In this document: positions 22,568 to 34,609 of the stretch, piece after piece
Layout: the number at the start of each line of letters is the position of its first letter
Numbering within the stretch: position 1 is the first letter of the stretch
Source of the DNA: Stictocephala bisonia
Taxonomy: Eukaryota > Arthropoda > Insecta > Hemiptera > Membracidae
NCBI GenBank assembly: GCA_035578905.1
Contig: JAQJVL010000005.1
Span: 612,347 to 676,346, forward strand
Direction of reading: 5' to 3'
DNA length: 64,000 bases
The notes under the pieces: model-generated
What the model saw: only the letters and a program-made list of their open reading frames with translations
The model's database searches: none
What the model was told of the DNA's origin: nothing
Position numbers and translations under genes: made by a program

Positions 22568-25500
22568 GTAAGCCGCTTTCCTACCATCTCTTTTCTTGTC
22601 CGCTCGCTCGATTGCTCGTTTTCATTTTATTTAAGGCTGTTCTAACTACAACATAAATCCTAAGTTGTTTTTAAGTCTCAAATATTTTTTACGATTAAAA
22701 TTCAAATCTTAACACTTTATTTCTTCTTTCCCTTATTTTGAAGGTTTTTATTATTTTCCTTCGGTTTTCGCTTAAGAGTTAAAATGCTCAGTATTCAAAT
22801 AATTGTGGAAGCTACACCAGTGTCCATATAGGGAACAGCCTTAATGTTGCTATTGGTCAAGCCCACCTCTGCGTTGGGCTTGTCCAGACTTGCTGTGCTG
22901 CGCTGCTTTCTTTGTCACTTGTGTTTCGTAGATTCTAACCATAATCCCTTGCTCTGTAGTGATTTCTTGTTTTATTATTTATTTGTTCAGGTAGGTGTTG
23001 TTTTTGTAAAATGCATGAAGCAGTGTTTCCTTTATTCGAGTGTGGTATTTTGTGAGTTCATTTGAGTGTTGAATTTTGTTTTATCTCGTTGATACTTAGT
23101 TCTTTTTATTTATAACTATTTTATATTTATATCTCACTTTCTATTATGTGTATCACCATTTTCTCTCTCTACTTTTCTTTCTTACTTCTTGTACCCAACT
23201 CCCTGCCCACGACTTGTTGCAGGGACCCTTCCCCTCTTGAACCCATTCCTCACCTGATATCCTTAGCATGTTGTTCCAGGACCGATAGTTTTTTTGGTTT
23301 ATTTTTACAAATGAGCAGCTTTTCAACATCATAGAAAGGTAATCAAGATGTGAAAGAAAATATATTGCATGGTTGCTTCTTGATGAAGCTTGAAATTATA
23401 AGATGAGATTATAGTTGGGTGAGGTAAGCGAGAATGGGAATTGGCCAAGCCAGTGTTCAGTGTGCAGTTTTGTGCATTGGTATGGTGAAGTTTTTACTAA
23501 CTTACATTAAATAACCTGCTTTTCAGTGTTTCAGTTTGTTTTATTATCCTACCATATTCTTTTCTTTGTGAGTGTGTGAGTTTGTGTCTCAATTTGCGTG
23601 CAGAGTGTTTGCTTCTTTTGTATTATAACTATGTCATACTGAATTTTATATTTTATTATGAGAGTGTGTCAAAGCACGTGACATTTGTTTTGTTTAATGT
23701 TTTAGTTTTAAAAATCAAAAATATACCTTAAGCTATTTTATAGCATTTATAATATAATATATATTTATATATTTAAATTTTATGATCACTGCCATTAATT
23801 TATACAGTCTAAATTATTGTGTTTTCATGATAGAGTTAGATTAGAAGTATTATGTAAATGATAAAATTACTGTAGGCTGTCTGATAAAATAGGTCGCTTT
23901 AGTGTGGCCAAGTGAGTCCACTCCAGGTGAGAACTGCATGAGTGAATGTGCTTGGTCAGGATCTCTTTCTCTATCCATTGCTTACTTTAGAGATCAGAGC
24001 TTTTTACTATCAACTTTTTCAACCATTACAATTTTTATACTTTCTACAAGTTAGTCTACTCTTCTTGTGTTTATTTCAGCTCAATTTTATTTGCAAATTG
24101 CAAAATCGTACATTGTTGTCCATCGGTTGTGGTTGTGGTGTGTAGTACTTAAAACGGTTCAAGACCTTTAATTAGATCATGCATTTTAAGATGGCTTTTG
24201 TTTTAAAAGTCGAACATGACATTAAAGCGTTACTAATACAATAACAGTGAATAGTGTTTAATAAACGTGACAGTATAATTAAAGCTAATACCTTGAGTAT
24301 TGCAGAGTTCTGTGGGGGAAATGTGAGCTCGTAGCAGGCTGGGCAAATAGCGTGTTGACTTCAGTCAGCAGCTTGTAGAGTGAGTAGCATCCAATTTCTT
24401 GCTGTGTTTACGTGTTTCATGTTCAAAACTCGTTGTACCAAGCTTTTGTCAGGCTCAGCCTGAAACGATCAAAATTCAGTAGATCACTGCTTGACCCCTG
24501 GCACTCTAGTCATTTAGGTCGCTAATAGCATAGGTGCACGATTGAAAACTAAATTCAGGGTGGTTTTGTGTTGCATTTGAAAACTTGAATCAAACCATCA
24601 AAAGATCTTGCAACCAGTAAGAACTACACACTTGCTAACAACCTTTCAACCTGTTGTCCCGGTCATCGAACTTCTGTTCATAAAACAAACAATGCTTTAA
24701 TACACTTTTTAATGTGTATAAATTTCAATGCAAAATAAAGTTTCAGTCTTTTAACACATTTAAATATGTATTTTAAATTTAAAAATAAGTCCTGGTTGAA
24801 ACAAGTTAAAATCAGTAATTGGGTTTATGTAACTTTTACCACTTATATGTAGTGCGGATTGTTTCAAAAACATTTTATGAATGCTCATTTTTCCATTATT
24901 TACAAATTTAACTGTTAATGAAATCTTTCATAAAGACAATTTAAATTTTTTTTTTAATATAACTAACCCGTAATGGTAATAAATTTACTTTTATGTCCAG
25001 AAACAATGGTTAAATGAACGTTCCTTCAACTAAAAAAAAACCTTGTCTGCATTCCCAACATATTTTTAATGAAACAAATTTTAAGTCATTGCCTTAACTC
25101 TCTTTCAATGCCAACACTTTGATTACTCATGGTAAGATTCATTAGTAAGGTGGCTACATTCTGTTTTCTCTTTTGATGTGTTGTAGTAAATGTTAGTGCA
25201 ATGCAACATATAACAAAACACTCAAAAGACTAACTAGAATTTACTTTCAGGAGTCATTTCTAAATTATTTTATTTTGTAAAGTTGTTTGTACAAAAAAGT
25301 GTTGAAACTTGATGAGAACTTTATATTTTCATTGATGACAGACAACTGTGCCATGGAGCATGCTAGCTGTGCCTCCTTGCATGCATAGTTCCCAAGTTAT
25401 ATTGCATGGCCGACCAGTTGTAAGTTGTTGGGTAATCCTTGATTATTCTGCTATTATTGTTTATTCATACTGGCCATTGACATTCTATAATGTCGTTCAA

Positions 25501-26350
25501 TGATTTTACAACACAAAACACAAAGTAACAGTAATACTTAGCCCTTGATCTGCAGCTCCTGGCATTTGCATGTTAAACCTAAATTAACGTAATTTGTTAA
25601 TTTAGGTTTAAACATACAAGTAAGGTAGATGCCTTGAAGTTGGAGGTCGGGTTAGTCTCATTGTCACACATTATTTGTTGTTTAAAGCTAAAGTTCTTTA
25701 TTACAGGGATATCCATTAATTTGAAGTTAAGGTTGATGTTCTGTTAGTTAATCAATCAATATTTTGAATCTGTTGTAAAATGTATAATGGTCAAGTAGAC
25801 ATTTTTTATTTAATTGTTGTATATTTTATGAAATACTTATTAATTTCAAAGGAAATAGCACTTATATAAATCATTTTAAACTTATAAATCATTTGGCTAA
25901 AAGTACAATTACTTTGATCAACCAGTTAACCTCTCTCAATCAACCAGCTTTCACCACTAGCTAAAGCTCAACATGATCTTTTCTTGTTAATTCAGCTCTT
26001 AGTTACTGTCACGAATCAATTTATTTGATGGATAATTTACTTTTAATTTTGATGAGCATATCAAACCAACAGCACCTAATTTCAATCTTTTGGTGCTCGT
26101 TTGTAAATTCATTTGGCAGAACGTTTTCCTCCATATGATAGGTAAAGTGTCACTGTGCCTAATTATAAACATTGATCTGTATACAGAAATAAATTTCAAA
26201 TTTAAAACTATTTAAAATGTTAGGATAGTATGAAAACTAATATTAGCTTGTAAACCAGAATTTAATATTTTGTGGAGCTACTATAAAGTTAATTGCCTTA
26301 GCTATGTTTCCAAATTATTTTTCAACAAACATGTATACATAGGACAGTGC
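22568..26350. other. PMCA intron B-C, proximal part
   Basis: Starts with the exon B donor GTAAGC. It is pyrimidine- and GT-rich up to about 24500, unlike the AT-rich rest of the intron, so it may carry splicing control elements. An acceptor-like site at about 23220 (pyrimidine tract then 'ttgttgcag') is followed by a frame that stops after five codons in phase 0. No further exon is supported. Confidence 0.5.
25573..25611. repeat. Perfect hairpin, 16-bp arms
   Basis: Left arm ttaaacctaaattaac, 7-base loop gtaattt, right arm gttaatttaggtttaa. The arms are exactly complementary. It is not followed by a T run and lies in an intron, so a terminator role is not suggested; it may be a tiny fold-back relic. 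Confidence 0.85.
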
Positions 26351-26577
26351 AGTGGGCCGAGTGGTCTAAGGCATCAGGACTTTGAGCTTGGGTTAGAGAT
26401 AGCGCTGGTTCAAATCCGGCCTAGACAGGAAGAGTTATCAGTAATATTCACCTTCTACTGTACTGGTTCGCCCCCTTACTCTGTCTGATTAAGTTCCTCA
26501 CACAGATCAATAGTCTTTGAGGAATGGGCAGAGTAAGGTTAAGAAGGAGGTTGGCCTCTCCTTAAAAAAAAAAAAAA
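26351..26577 (+). mobile_element. tRNA-derived SINE, copy 2
   Basis: The head reads gggccgagtggtctaaggca (box A region) with box B 'ggttcaaatcc' about 45 bases later. The body has 'cacagatcaatagtctttg', 'ggaatgggcagagtaaggtt' and 'ggcctctcctt', then an uninterrupted A run at 26564-26577. The clean A tail suggests it is the youngest of the three copies. No clear target duplication. Confidence 0.9.
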
Positions 26578-29356
26578 GTTGGGAGAATTTCTGTGAAGAG
26601 TAATCACAGTACTGATGGCCTCTCACATATATACTTTTTCAGATTTTATTTACTAATAGTCAAATTATGATGATTTTTAATTATTCTGTAACATAATGTA
26701 GCCCATTCTGGTGTAATGTAAAATGTTGTGAATGAAGTAATACATTCGGAAATGTGTTTAATATAAACTGGGCAAAGGAGAACTAACTGCTGTTCTGAAG
26801 CTTTCCACCAAGATTATTTAAGCAAAATAATTGTAATAGATTTTTACTTACAAACATAAATTTTAAAAACATTTAGCTAAAATAGACCACATAGATAAAC
26901 ATTAGGTTATGTCATAGAAATCTTGTAAGATGTTATAAATAATGTGCAGCGGACGTATTGAAACCCTTCCATCATGATATTCTTGTGCACTTACGGCTGC
27001 TCACCAGTCCTTCCCGACAATACATCAACTGGTATCTTAGTACTTTTAATATATAATGGTTTTACTGTACTAATGAGGTTTTTACAAAATGAAGGGTAAT
27101 AAATAAATTAACGTAATTTTAATAGCAAAAACAACTTATATTATTATTAGAAAGTGGAGCTAAAGTGTGTGTAAAGTCATAGTATCAAGTTAAATGAAGT
27201 TATAAGAAAAGAAGGATAAAAGCTTGTATATAAAGAAGTATATGTCAATATTAAAAATAGATTAATTGCAATATATTGGAATTATAACATTTTAAAATTC
27301 AGTGTTTTTAAGGTCTACCAAATGTAACTCAAACGTTTATCCTTAATTTAGGGAATATATTTAATTTATAAAAAATAAATATACATTCATTTGTCTGTTT
27401 ATTCAGGATAACATATCAATGCGTCAATTTACCCTTTTCACTTTCTTTCCATATTTTTTAAATATTTTACAGAATTACGCAAATAATTATTAAAGTTAAA
27501 ATATTACTGAACCTGTTTGTAGGATAACTCAAATAAATTAATAGTAATAACACAGTAATTACTTAACTGTACACTTGACAATGTTCCATTTAATACACAG
27601 ATATGTTTCATAAATAACTGTCGTCAAACTGGAGAATGATAAATGGTGTGTCCTCATGAATCAGAATAAACAAGTGCAACTAAGGCGTACGAAATATCCT
27701 CGATTTACGACACACTCATTCAGTAACCGCTGTTTAGGAGGAGAAGAGTGACACATGATGTGCTTACATTGCGTTACAATTTTGAAGGTGTTTTTTTTTT
27801 TTTTTTCGAGTTTACAGTTATGCAAAATGATGCAGGACTATAGCAAATTCTGAAATTAAAGCATGCAGGCCCTAAGAGGTTTTACTATGATAATAATAAT
27901 TTTTAATTTTTAAGACTGATAAATATAAATAACTGTATTAAAGCTGGTACTTTTCGGAGAGAAACTTTCTAGAATCATGGTACTCCTTAGTGCCTTGAAT
28001 GTTTATTTATAAGAGAAAAAAAGTGTTCTTTTCATTGGGATTTTTTATTGATTATATCATGATTTGTATGTTAGAATCATCTGTCACTGTCATAAAAGTG
28101 AGTGTAGTGTCTATCATTTAATTAGTTCAATTAAATCATTCTTGTCATAATCAAAGGAACATATAGCCCTTTCGTATGTATAGTAACAACTTGTTTGTAT
28201 TCTACTCTTTTGTTTTTGTCACGTCTATTTCTTATTAATTTTAATTTTTTTAAATATTCATTGTGTTATCTATATTCATTGTGATACAACTCGTTATAAG
28301 TACGTAAATTGCATAATATAAACATGAAATACAAATGAACATCATACAACACAAATTTATTACAATATAAGTGCAAATTATATAAATATTATGATGATTG
28401 ATTTTGATAACCGCGTTTACCATATTCTGACTAGAGGTATTCACAAAAGAATGAAACTGATGTTCACCTACACTACTTTTATACAAACACTTGTCAGAAT
28501 CAAGAAATTCGTGGCGGTCGGCTGAAACCATCAAAATGGCGACTACTGAAATATTATTTGCTGATTACTATTGATTGTTGCTTCTGTTCTCTTATTTGCT
28601 GAAAATACATTATTTAAAACTATCTCGGAATCAAAATTAACCCTCGCATTCATAATTTTGTTATGATCCTTTAATAAATAATTCTTCCTATGTACTCATA
28701 ATATTGTCCTTCCTATAAATCCTATAGAATATGTACGTTTTTACCAGTTTTATTAAATTGTAGTTACAATTCAGTTAGTGTTTTGCTACATTTCATTTTT
28801 CAGGCTTCTTATTTCAAATGTAGTTAAACACATACCAAAAATATATTTTCTAAATAAATCTGTTTGTATAATAACTTGAATGCACTAACTGAAGCCTTGT
28901 GTTTGGACTAATACCTGCGGAATTTCATTATAGTCAGTGGTATGACATATACAAACTTAGAGAGTTGAACGGCCTATGAATATTTTACTGTACCTTTAGA
29001 CTCATAAAATCCCAAATTTTACTTTGAACAAAACTATCAAAGTTAAATTTATCTGATTGTCCATGAGTAATAATTCAACATGTGCTCAGATGCAAAAGAA
29101 ATTACATAAACATGCAAAGAAAATATGCTCATAAGAAAAATGTTAGCTGTGAACTTGAACTTTTTTCTTGCTGATTACAGTGGAAATGATAATATAAAGC
29201 ATTTAGTTGCCCATAAATAGACAAAGGTGCTGACTGAATCACTGTCTTTTTGAAAGAAAAGAGAAATAGAGAAAATCAACACCATCGCATAACAAATAAT
29301 GTAATAAATTGGACCAAAAATTACATGTATACATTATTGTGACTTCAAACTATCTA
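26578..29356. other. Intron, nothing identified
   Basis: AT-rich intronic DNA. A T run of about 17 lies near 27790. The minus-strand open frame 28250-28534 is low-complexity (Ile, Tyr, Cys, Met) and not called. Confidence 0.5.
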
Positions 29357-29370
29357 AATATATATATATA

Positions 29371-29414
<44 letters not shown>
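29357..29414. repeat. (AT)n microsatellite
   Basis: About 58 bp of alternating TA, interrupted once by 'tatttata'. Confidence 0.95.
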
Positions 29415-29418
<4 letters not shown>

Positions 29419-29780
29419 CAATTTGACAAATCAAGACAATTTTATTCAAATTAAAGTAAGAAGCTAATAAAAATAGCTCATCTTATTCAGATTATATTTT
29501 TAAACTAAACTCTTTAGCAAAATTTTATTAATATGTTAAAAATCTTGGCAAAAATTATTTAGGATTAATTAAAAATGTCTCAATAAGAAAGCAACAAAAA
29601 TGTAGAGATTTAAGATATATATTTGTAGGGAAGATAAGTAAAACACTCACTAGCAAGTTATACATCTCTGAGTGATTGTGCACTGGGAGCAATTTAGCCT
29701 TTAAATTTTCTGACAACAGACCATCTACACTTTGCTTGCATCGTAGGTGTGGTTCTGGATTTTTAATATTAATGTAATAT

Positions 29781-30081
29781 CACAGTATAATATAATATAA
29801 ACAGTAGCGAAGCTTACTCTTTGAGTAAAATGCAACCGGAATCGACGCTAGCGTTCATAGTGGTTGTGTCACAGAGCTACAGCATCTCTCCGCTAGATAG
29901 CATGACAGTTTACTTATGCTGCAAGATAATTAATTGAGCGTAAATATTCAAATCAAATCGTTTATTGGTTTATTGGCTTAATGCGCCAGTTGTTTGATAC
30001 CTCACCGCTAGGTTCGCTAGCATCGTTTGGCTGCAAGTAAAACGGCTGAGCTTCGCTACGGTATATTTATATTATACTGTG
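29781..30081. mobile_element. MITE with 33-bp TIRs and 7-bp target duplication
   Basis: The left end is cacagtataatataatataa followed by acagtagcgaagct; the complement of the right end is cacagtataatataaatata followed by ccgtagcgaagct. Both borders carry GTAATAT (29774-29780 and 30082-30088). The interior is GC-richer and has no open frame. Superfamily unknown; CACAG ends with a 7-bp (or decayed 8-bp) duplication fit no family I can name with confidence. Confidence 0.88.
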
Positions 30082-30156
30082 GTAATATTTTCAATGGAAT
30101 TCTTCTCCTTCTCGACATAGTTCTTATTCCCTACTCATCATTGCAGGAAAGTGTTG

Positions 30157-30446
30157 TCTCAGCCATACTTCTCTTAGACTAAATGAACAAAAACAATAAC
30201 AAAACATTTACTGTTGGAAAATAGCTGTTTTAAGCTATCAGCTGATTAGTGCTCTATGTTTTGTACTGAATCAGATATATCCAGTCAAAGTGTACAATAG
30301 ACAAAAGACTTTATTTTCATATTCATTAAGAACAGAATTTGCGTCAATACAATGATTTATTACAGAAAGGTTAGATATTTTTTAAAGATTTAATTGTTAT
30401 TCTTTAAAATGATGGTAAATTCTTCAAGGCTGTATATTGATTCTTA
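30157..30446. repeat. Direct repeat copy 1 (about 290 bp)
   Basis: Begins 'cagccatacttctcttagac' and ends near 'ttcaaggctgtatattg'. It matches 30816-31103 almost base for base apart from scattered substitutions and a small rearranged patch around 'agctatcagctgattag'. The pair brackets a transposase relic. Confidence 0.88.
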
Positions 30447-30815
30447 TGTCAGTGATAGTGCAATAGTGGAGCCCCATCCTGTTGAAAGAAGACTTTTTCA
30501 TCGGGATATATGTTCTCTAAAGCTGGGATAATCTTTTGTTGTAATATTTGCAAATAGGATGCACTAGTAACTGTGCTTTTTAAAGAAAAATGGTCCAATT
30601 TTACTCTTTACAGTTTTCTTTCAACCAGACCGTTCCTTATTTACATTCATCACTGTCCCATGTGTTTCAAACTTGTCTCGGATCCTTGAAATTGTTAATC
30701 TTGTTGGTAGCTGTGTTCAAAACTCCATTTGCAATTGCCTTTGCCTCTAGAAGATTTTCGGTCTTCCAATAACACTTTAAAAGCCATTTATATTGTTCAA
30801 AATATAACTGAACTT
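30447..30815 (-). pseudogene. Tc1/mariner-like transposase relic
   Basis: Read on the minus strand from about 30815 downward, the first frame gives QLYFEQYKWLLKCYWKTEN, the N-terminal helix-turn-helix start of a group of insect mariner-like transposases. Later pieces resemble TINNFKDPRQV, then VNKERSG-like, and finally IPALENIYPDEKVFFQQDGA, which holds the second catalytic Asp (FQQDGAP motif). Stops and frameshifts break it, and the first and third Asp regions are absent. The relic at 41940-42235 carries the third-Asp part of the same type of protein. Confidence 0.68.
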
Positions 30816-31103
30816 CAGCCATACTTCTCTCAGACTAAATGAACAAAAACAATAACAAAACATTTACTGTTGGAAAACAGCTGTTTTAAGCTGATATTAG
30901 TTTCAAAACTCTATGTTTTGTACTGAATCAGATACATCCAATCAAAATGTACAATAGACAAAAGACTTTATTTTCGTATTCATTAAGAACAGAATTTGTG
31001 TCAATACAATGATTTATTACAGAAAGGTTCAATATTTTTTAAAGATTTAATTGTTATTCTTTATAATGGTGGTAAATTCTTCAAGACTGTATATAGATTT
31101 TTA
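30816..31103. repeat. Direct repeat copy 2 (about 290 bp)
   Basis: Begins 'cagccatacttctctcagac' and ends near 'ttcaagactgtatatag', where it meets the C-terminal codons of the minus-strand non-LTR element. It is therefore probably that element's 3' UTR, and copy 1 a duplication of it. Confidence 0.85.
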
Positions 31104-31601
31104 CAGCAGCCATTTCCGAATTTTTCTTTTCAAAACATGAGGTCTAAGGTTCTTCATTTCTTCTGGAAGCATGTTGTATAATCTGGCTCCAGCATATGAA
31201 GGTTTCTTTGTGAATAGGGCAGTTATGTATGCTTGCAGACTAAAGTCATTGCCATGTGTTGTTTGATGATCATGGATATCCCTGTTCCTCAATAGACATT
31301 CTTTGGAGGCGAGTACAATTACCTCAGTGATGTAAATAGACACCACTGTGAGTATACCCAAGTTCTTAAAAGTCTCTCTGCAGCTGTCTTGAAGGCTTAA
31401 CGTTGCCATAATTCGCACAGCACGCTTCAGCAAAGTTAACACTTGCTGGAGGTTAGAGTTCGATGATCCTCCCCATAACACAATGCCATAATGAACACGT
31501 ATTTCAAAAAGACCATAATAAGCAGTTTTTGTTGCTTCCAGTGTGCTAATAAGTTTTATTCTTTTCAATACAAAAAGTGCCAAACTGAGCTTTGCACACA
31601 A
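31101..31601 (-). pseudogene. Non-LTR ORF2: C-terminal region
   Basis: A 166-residue open piece after the reverse transcriptase. It has VHYGIVLWGGSS (the family's x-Y-G-x-x-x-W-G motif), LTLLKRAVRIMATLS, SCRETFKNLGILTV and, at the end, PSYAGARLYNMLPEEMK. These are the conserved blocks of the C-terminal region in Jockey-like ORF2 proteins. The natural stop is close to 31101. A deletion or frameshift separates it from the YADD piece. Confidence 0.82.
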
Positions 31602-31704
31602 TGTATCGACTTGTTGATTCCATGAGAGAGATCATCCACTATAACACCCAGATGCCTCACGATGGATACCCGTTCTAGGTCTAGTGGCAAAGTTACAGTG
31701 TCCT

Positions 31705-32418
31705 TTAGTCGTTCCCATGTGATGCATTGAAGACTAAATCGTTATTTAGGCAGTACTGATGTGCTCTAGTTGCTGATGTATAGATGTCACTCTCCAACAC
31801 CTCAACTACTTTGTTATCTGTGACAAGAGCAGTGTCGTCTGCATATGAAATTGGATAGCAATACTCTCCTAGGTACTCTGGAAGGTCTTCAATAAATAGC
31901 ACAAACAATACTGGCCCCAACACCGACCCTTAAAGGACACCTCTTTTAATTTCCATAGGCTCAGACTTCTCAACTTTAATGCCTTCCTGAACTACAGCTG
32001 TAATTTCCACTAGGTTCTTCCTTCTGTGTAAATAACTTTCAAACCATTTTAACGCAGTGCCTTTGATGCCTAATGAGCTTAGTTTTGACAGTAATAGCCA
32101 GTGATTAAGACAAAGTCTTTACTCAGATCCAAGAAAACAGTGCAGACCATTTTACCTTCCTCCAGCCAGTTGATGAGATGTTCTACTAGGTCTATGAGTG
32201 CGCTCAAGGTCAATCTTCCAGATATGAAGCCATGTTGTCTCTCAAGTAGATTACAATGTATCTCTTGGCGGTTTTTATTTCTTCAGGAAACCTTCCTTGA
32301 GTTAAGGATTTACAATGCTGGCAATTGGCTTAGTGACTTCATTTATGCAATAGTTCAGTATTTTAGCACTAATGCCATCAATCCCAGCTGACGTTTTGGG
32401 TTTCATTGAAGAAATCAC
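31705..32418 (-). pseudogene. Non-LTR ORF2: reverse transcriptase part
   Basis: Frames change several times. The minus strand shows a piece like VFLDLSKDF (motif with the first catalytic Asp; the normal family sequence is D-x-x-K/S-A-F-D), then RGVLQGSVLGP-like codons with SVLGPVLFVLFIEDLP in frame, then YPISYADDTALVT, the YADD catalytic box. The region 32101-32391 is open on the plus strand only as a shadow. It has stop codons and is not functional. Confidence 0.82.
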
Positions 32419-33288
32419 TTAAAATATTTCTTCTGCTGTGACCAACTGAAATTCATTGAGTGCCACTTCACAATGATCTATTGGCTCCTCAACAGTTATA
32501 GTCCTGGGAGTATTATTTCGTAGCAGAGTGTCCTCTGCTGTTGTTATAAAGAACTTATTGAAATATTCTGTGATTTCTTTTAGATCATAAACTGCGGTGC
32601 CATCAATATCCAACTGCCACGTTGTTTCTGAGGCCTTTATTTTTGCTTTTCTTTCACTATTTACAATCTCCCAGACTGCCTTAATTTTATTACTAGCCAC
32701 AGCAATAGTATGTTCATTTTTTGCTTTCCTGAGCTCACGCAGCTTTAGATCATATTCTTTCTTCTTTTGAAAGGCTAGATTCTTATCTTCCTCCTTTTTA
32801 CTGAGTATATATTTTTCATTAGCTTTTATCAAGTCTACCCTTAGTCCACTTACTTCAGCATTGTAAAGCTTCCGATTTTTGTGAATTTTCTGCTTGTTTT
32901 TTGATTTTTTAAATGGGCAAGTGATGTCTAGTGCTGTTTTGAGTGTATTAATAAAAGTCGAATATGCATTTTCCACTGTAGGTGCCCCATAAACACTATC
33001 CCAGGAATTCAAGGCAAGCAGGCTTGATAGGCTTGAGAGATTTTTATTCCTAGGTTGACTTTTATTCATATAAATCGATTTTTGTGTCTCACAGTCTATT
33101 TCAAATTTGCAGAATTGTCCAGTGTGATCCGAGAGCAAGGACTGAACAACACTCACGTCAACTTTATCTAAGTCCAAATCAGTGCAAACTTCATTGATTG
33201 AAGTGGCAGAGGTTGAGGTTATCCTAGTTTGAGGTAGTAGAGGAATCCTTATAATGCTAAAAGAAGCAAGTAGCTCATTAACTGCCAT
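32419..33288 (-). pseudogene. Non-LTR ORF2: endonuclease end and linker
   Basis: A 289-residue open piece. Near residue 50-55 is LLSDHTGQF, the SDH motif that closes the endonuclease active site. The middle is a Lys/Glu-rich linker (KANEKYILSKKEEDKNLA) of the kind that lies between endonuclease and reverse transcriptase in Jockey and CR1 elements. The end, EEPIDHCEVALNEFQLVTAE, leads into the first reverse transcriptase motif, where the frame breaks. It is the longest undamaged part of this element. Confidence 0.82.
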
Positions 33289-33295
33289 CTTTTCT

Positions 33296-33847
33296 CTATT
33301 GTTTCAAACTGTCAACATTGAGGTCACCTAGAATGCAGATTCCACAGTTGTTGTTTGGAATTACGTCCAGCGCTAGAACCATCTGTGTAAGTGCACCCTC
33401 AAGCAATGCAGACGGAGGTCTGTAAACCCCAAGTACATATAAGGCTTCCTTTTTACGCAAAAGTATTTTTATACCTGCCATCTCACATAAGAGTTCTATA
33501 CTATGGTTTTCTAATGCAATATCATCAACTTCATTGACAAGGTTGACTTGCTTAAATATAGCTACACCTCCTTTTGCATGGTTTTCTCTGCAGTATGCAG
33601 CAATCAAAATGTAGTCAGTCAAGCAAACATTATTCAGTGTTAATGAGTTCAGTCCATGCTCTGTAAGGACTAATATGTCAGGCTTGTATATGTTCAAAAT
33701 ATGATTCAGCCTGTCAATTTTGTTACTTAATCTGTCAATATTCTGATGAAATATTTTTAATTTATTCTTTATTTTTGCTTTGGGACAGTTTTGAACCTGG
33801 ATTTCTTTGTTGTAATGTGCTCTAAAAAAATATAATACAAGGGTCAT
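33296..33847 (-). pseudogene. Non-LTR ORF2: AP-like endonuclease part
   Basis: Encodes most of the endonuclease that nicks target DNA. In order: IFHQNIDRLSNKIDRL (start of domain, about residues 32-47), PDILVLTEHGL (about 54-64, with the catalytic Glu), AKGGVAIF (about 92-99), GVYRPPSA (about 140-147) and CILGDLNVDS (about 170-179, with the catalytic Asp/Asn). A stop follows LKQ, and the domain finishes in a different frame in the next piece, which has the SDH motif. The break is a small frameshift over about 10 bases. Confidence 0.85.
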
Positions 33848-33850
33848 TTA

Positions 33851-34600
33851 ATGGCTTCATCGATATGTTTTATATAAGTCTTCAAAAGTTTCATTATTTC
33901 CCAGTAGTTTGGCAGTTTCTGGTGGGCCATTGTGTACCTTGAAGGTATGTGTCACTGGGGTGGTATTAGAGATAGGACTACAGATGGTTTCATATTTTGC
34001 TACTTGGAGCTCTATCATATCGACACACTACGAACATGGTTTTTTTTAATTGATTTGAGTCACGTTATTTTTGGTGGTTAAACGACAGTGCTTCAGCTTT
34101 TTGCCACTGTTTTGTACATTTTTTTAGACATCATGTTGAAGTACACCTAAATCAATATTATCATAAATATCCTATTTAATATATTTCACTATTCCACTAT
34201 TCTTCAGTTTTATGTTATCTTTCTTAGAGCCAATGCTTACCAATATGTTAATGATTACATATTTTAATTATTTAAAATTTTTCAATAGTCAATCAGACAT
34301 AATAACATTTTTCGGCTTTTTTTCAACATCAGTAGAAAAAATCTGTATGTTTAGAACTAATCTTAATAAATACAACATTTCATTTTCAAAGAAAACGCTG
34401 TAGGATTGAATTAATTGATCAGTTATAGAATTGTTGCAGGTTCACTAAAACTGCAGTTATTAATTAAATATTTTCCACACCTAGAAATAAGCATGAAATC
34501 ATCATCATGACTGATAAAAATCATTATACACATACTCAGGACATTCTCGTATAATATTGAGTTGTATCCTGAACTAATTGTTATATAGTTCTTCAATTTA
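33851..34600. other. Intron, nothing identified
   Basis: AT-rich. The start may still belong to the 5' side of the non-LTR element, but no ORF1 motif is visible. The open frame at 34212-34403 has no family resemblance. Confidence 0.4.
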
Positions 34601-34609
34601 ATTAGTAGT

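Larger units (their letters stand above)
31101..33850 (-). mobile_element. Jockey-like non-LTR retrotransposon, 5'-truncated
   Basis: A minus-strand ORF2 region of about 2.75 kb running endonuclease, linker, reverse transcriptase, C-terminal region. No ORF1 is visible upstream (above 33850). At least three breaks interrupt the frame, so it is inactive. The likely 3' UTR is the repeat at 30816-31103. Confidence 0.88.

Noticed and set aside
23220..23334. Acceptor-like site (pyrimidine tract then ttgttgcag) after exon B
   Set aside because: In phase 0 it gives only five codons before a stop, and no donor or conserved peptide follows.
23893..23926. Possible 34-nt microexon between AG and GTGAGA
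   Set aside because: Poor pyrimidine tract, length would shift the frame, and no PMCA-like peptide.
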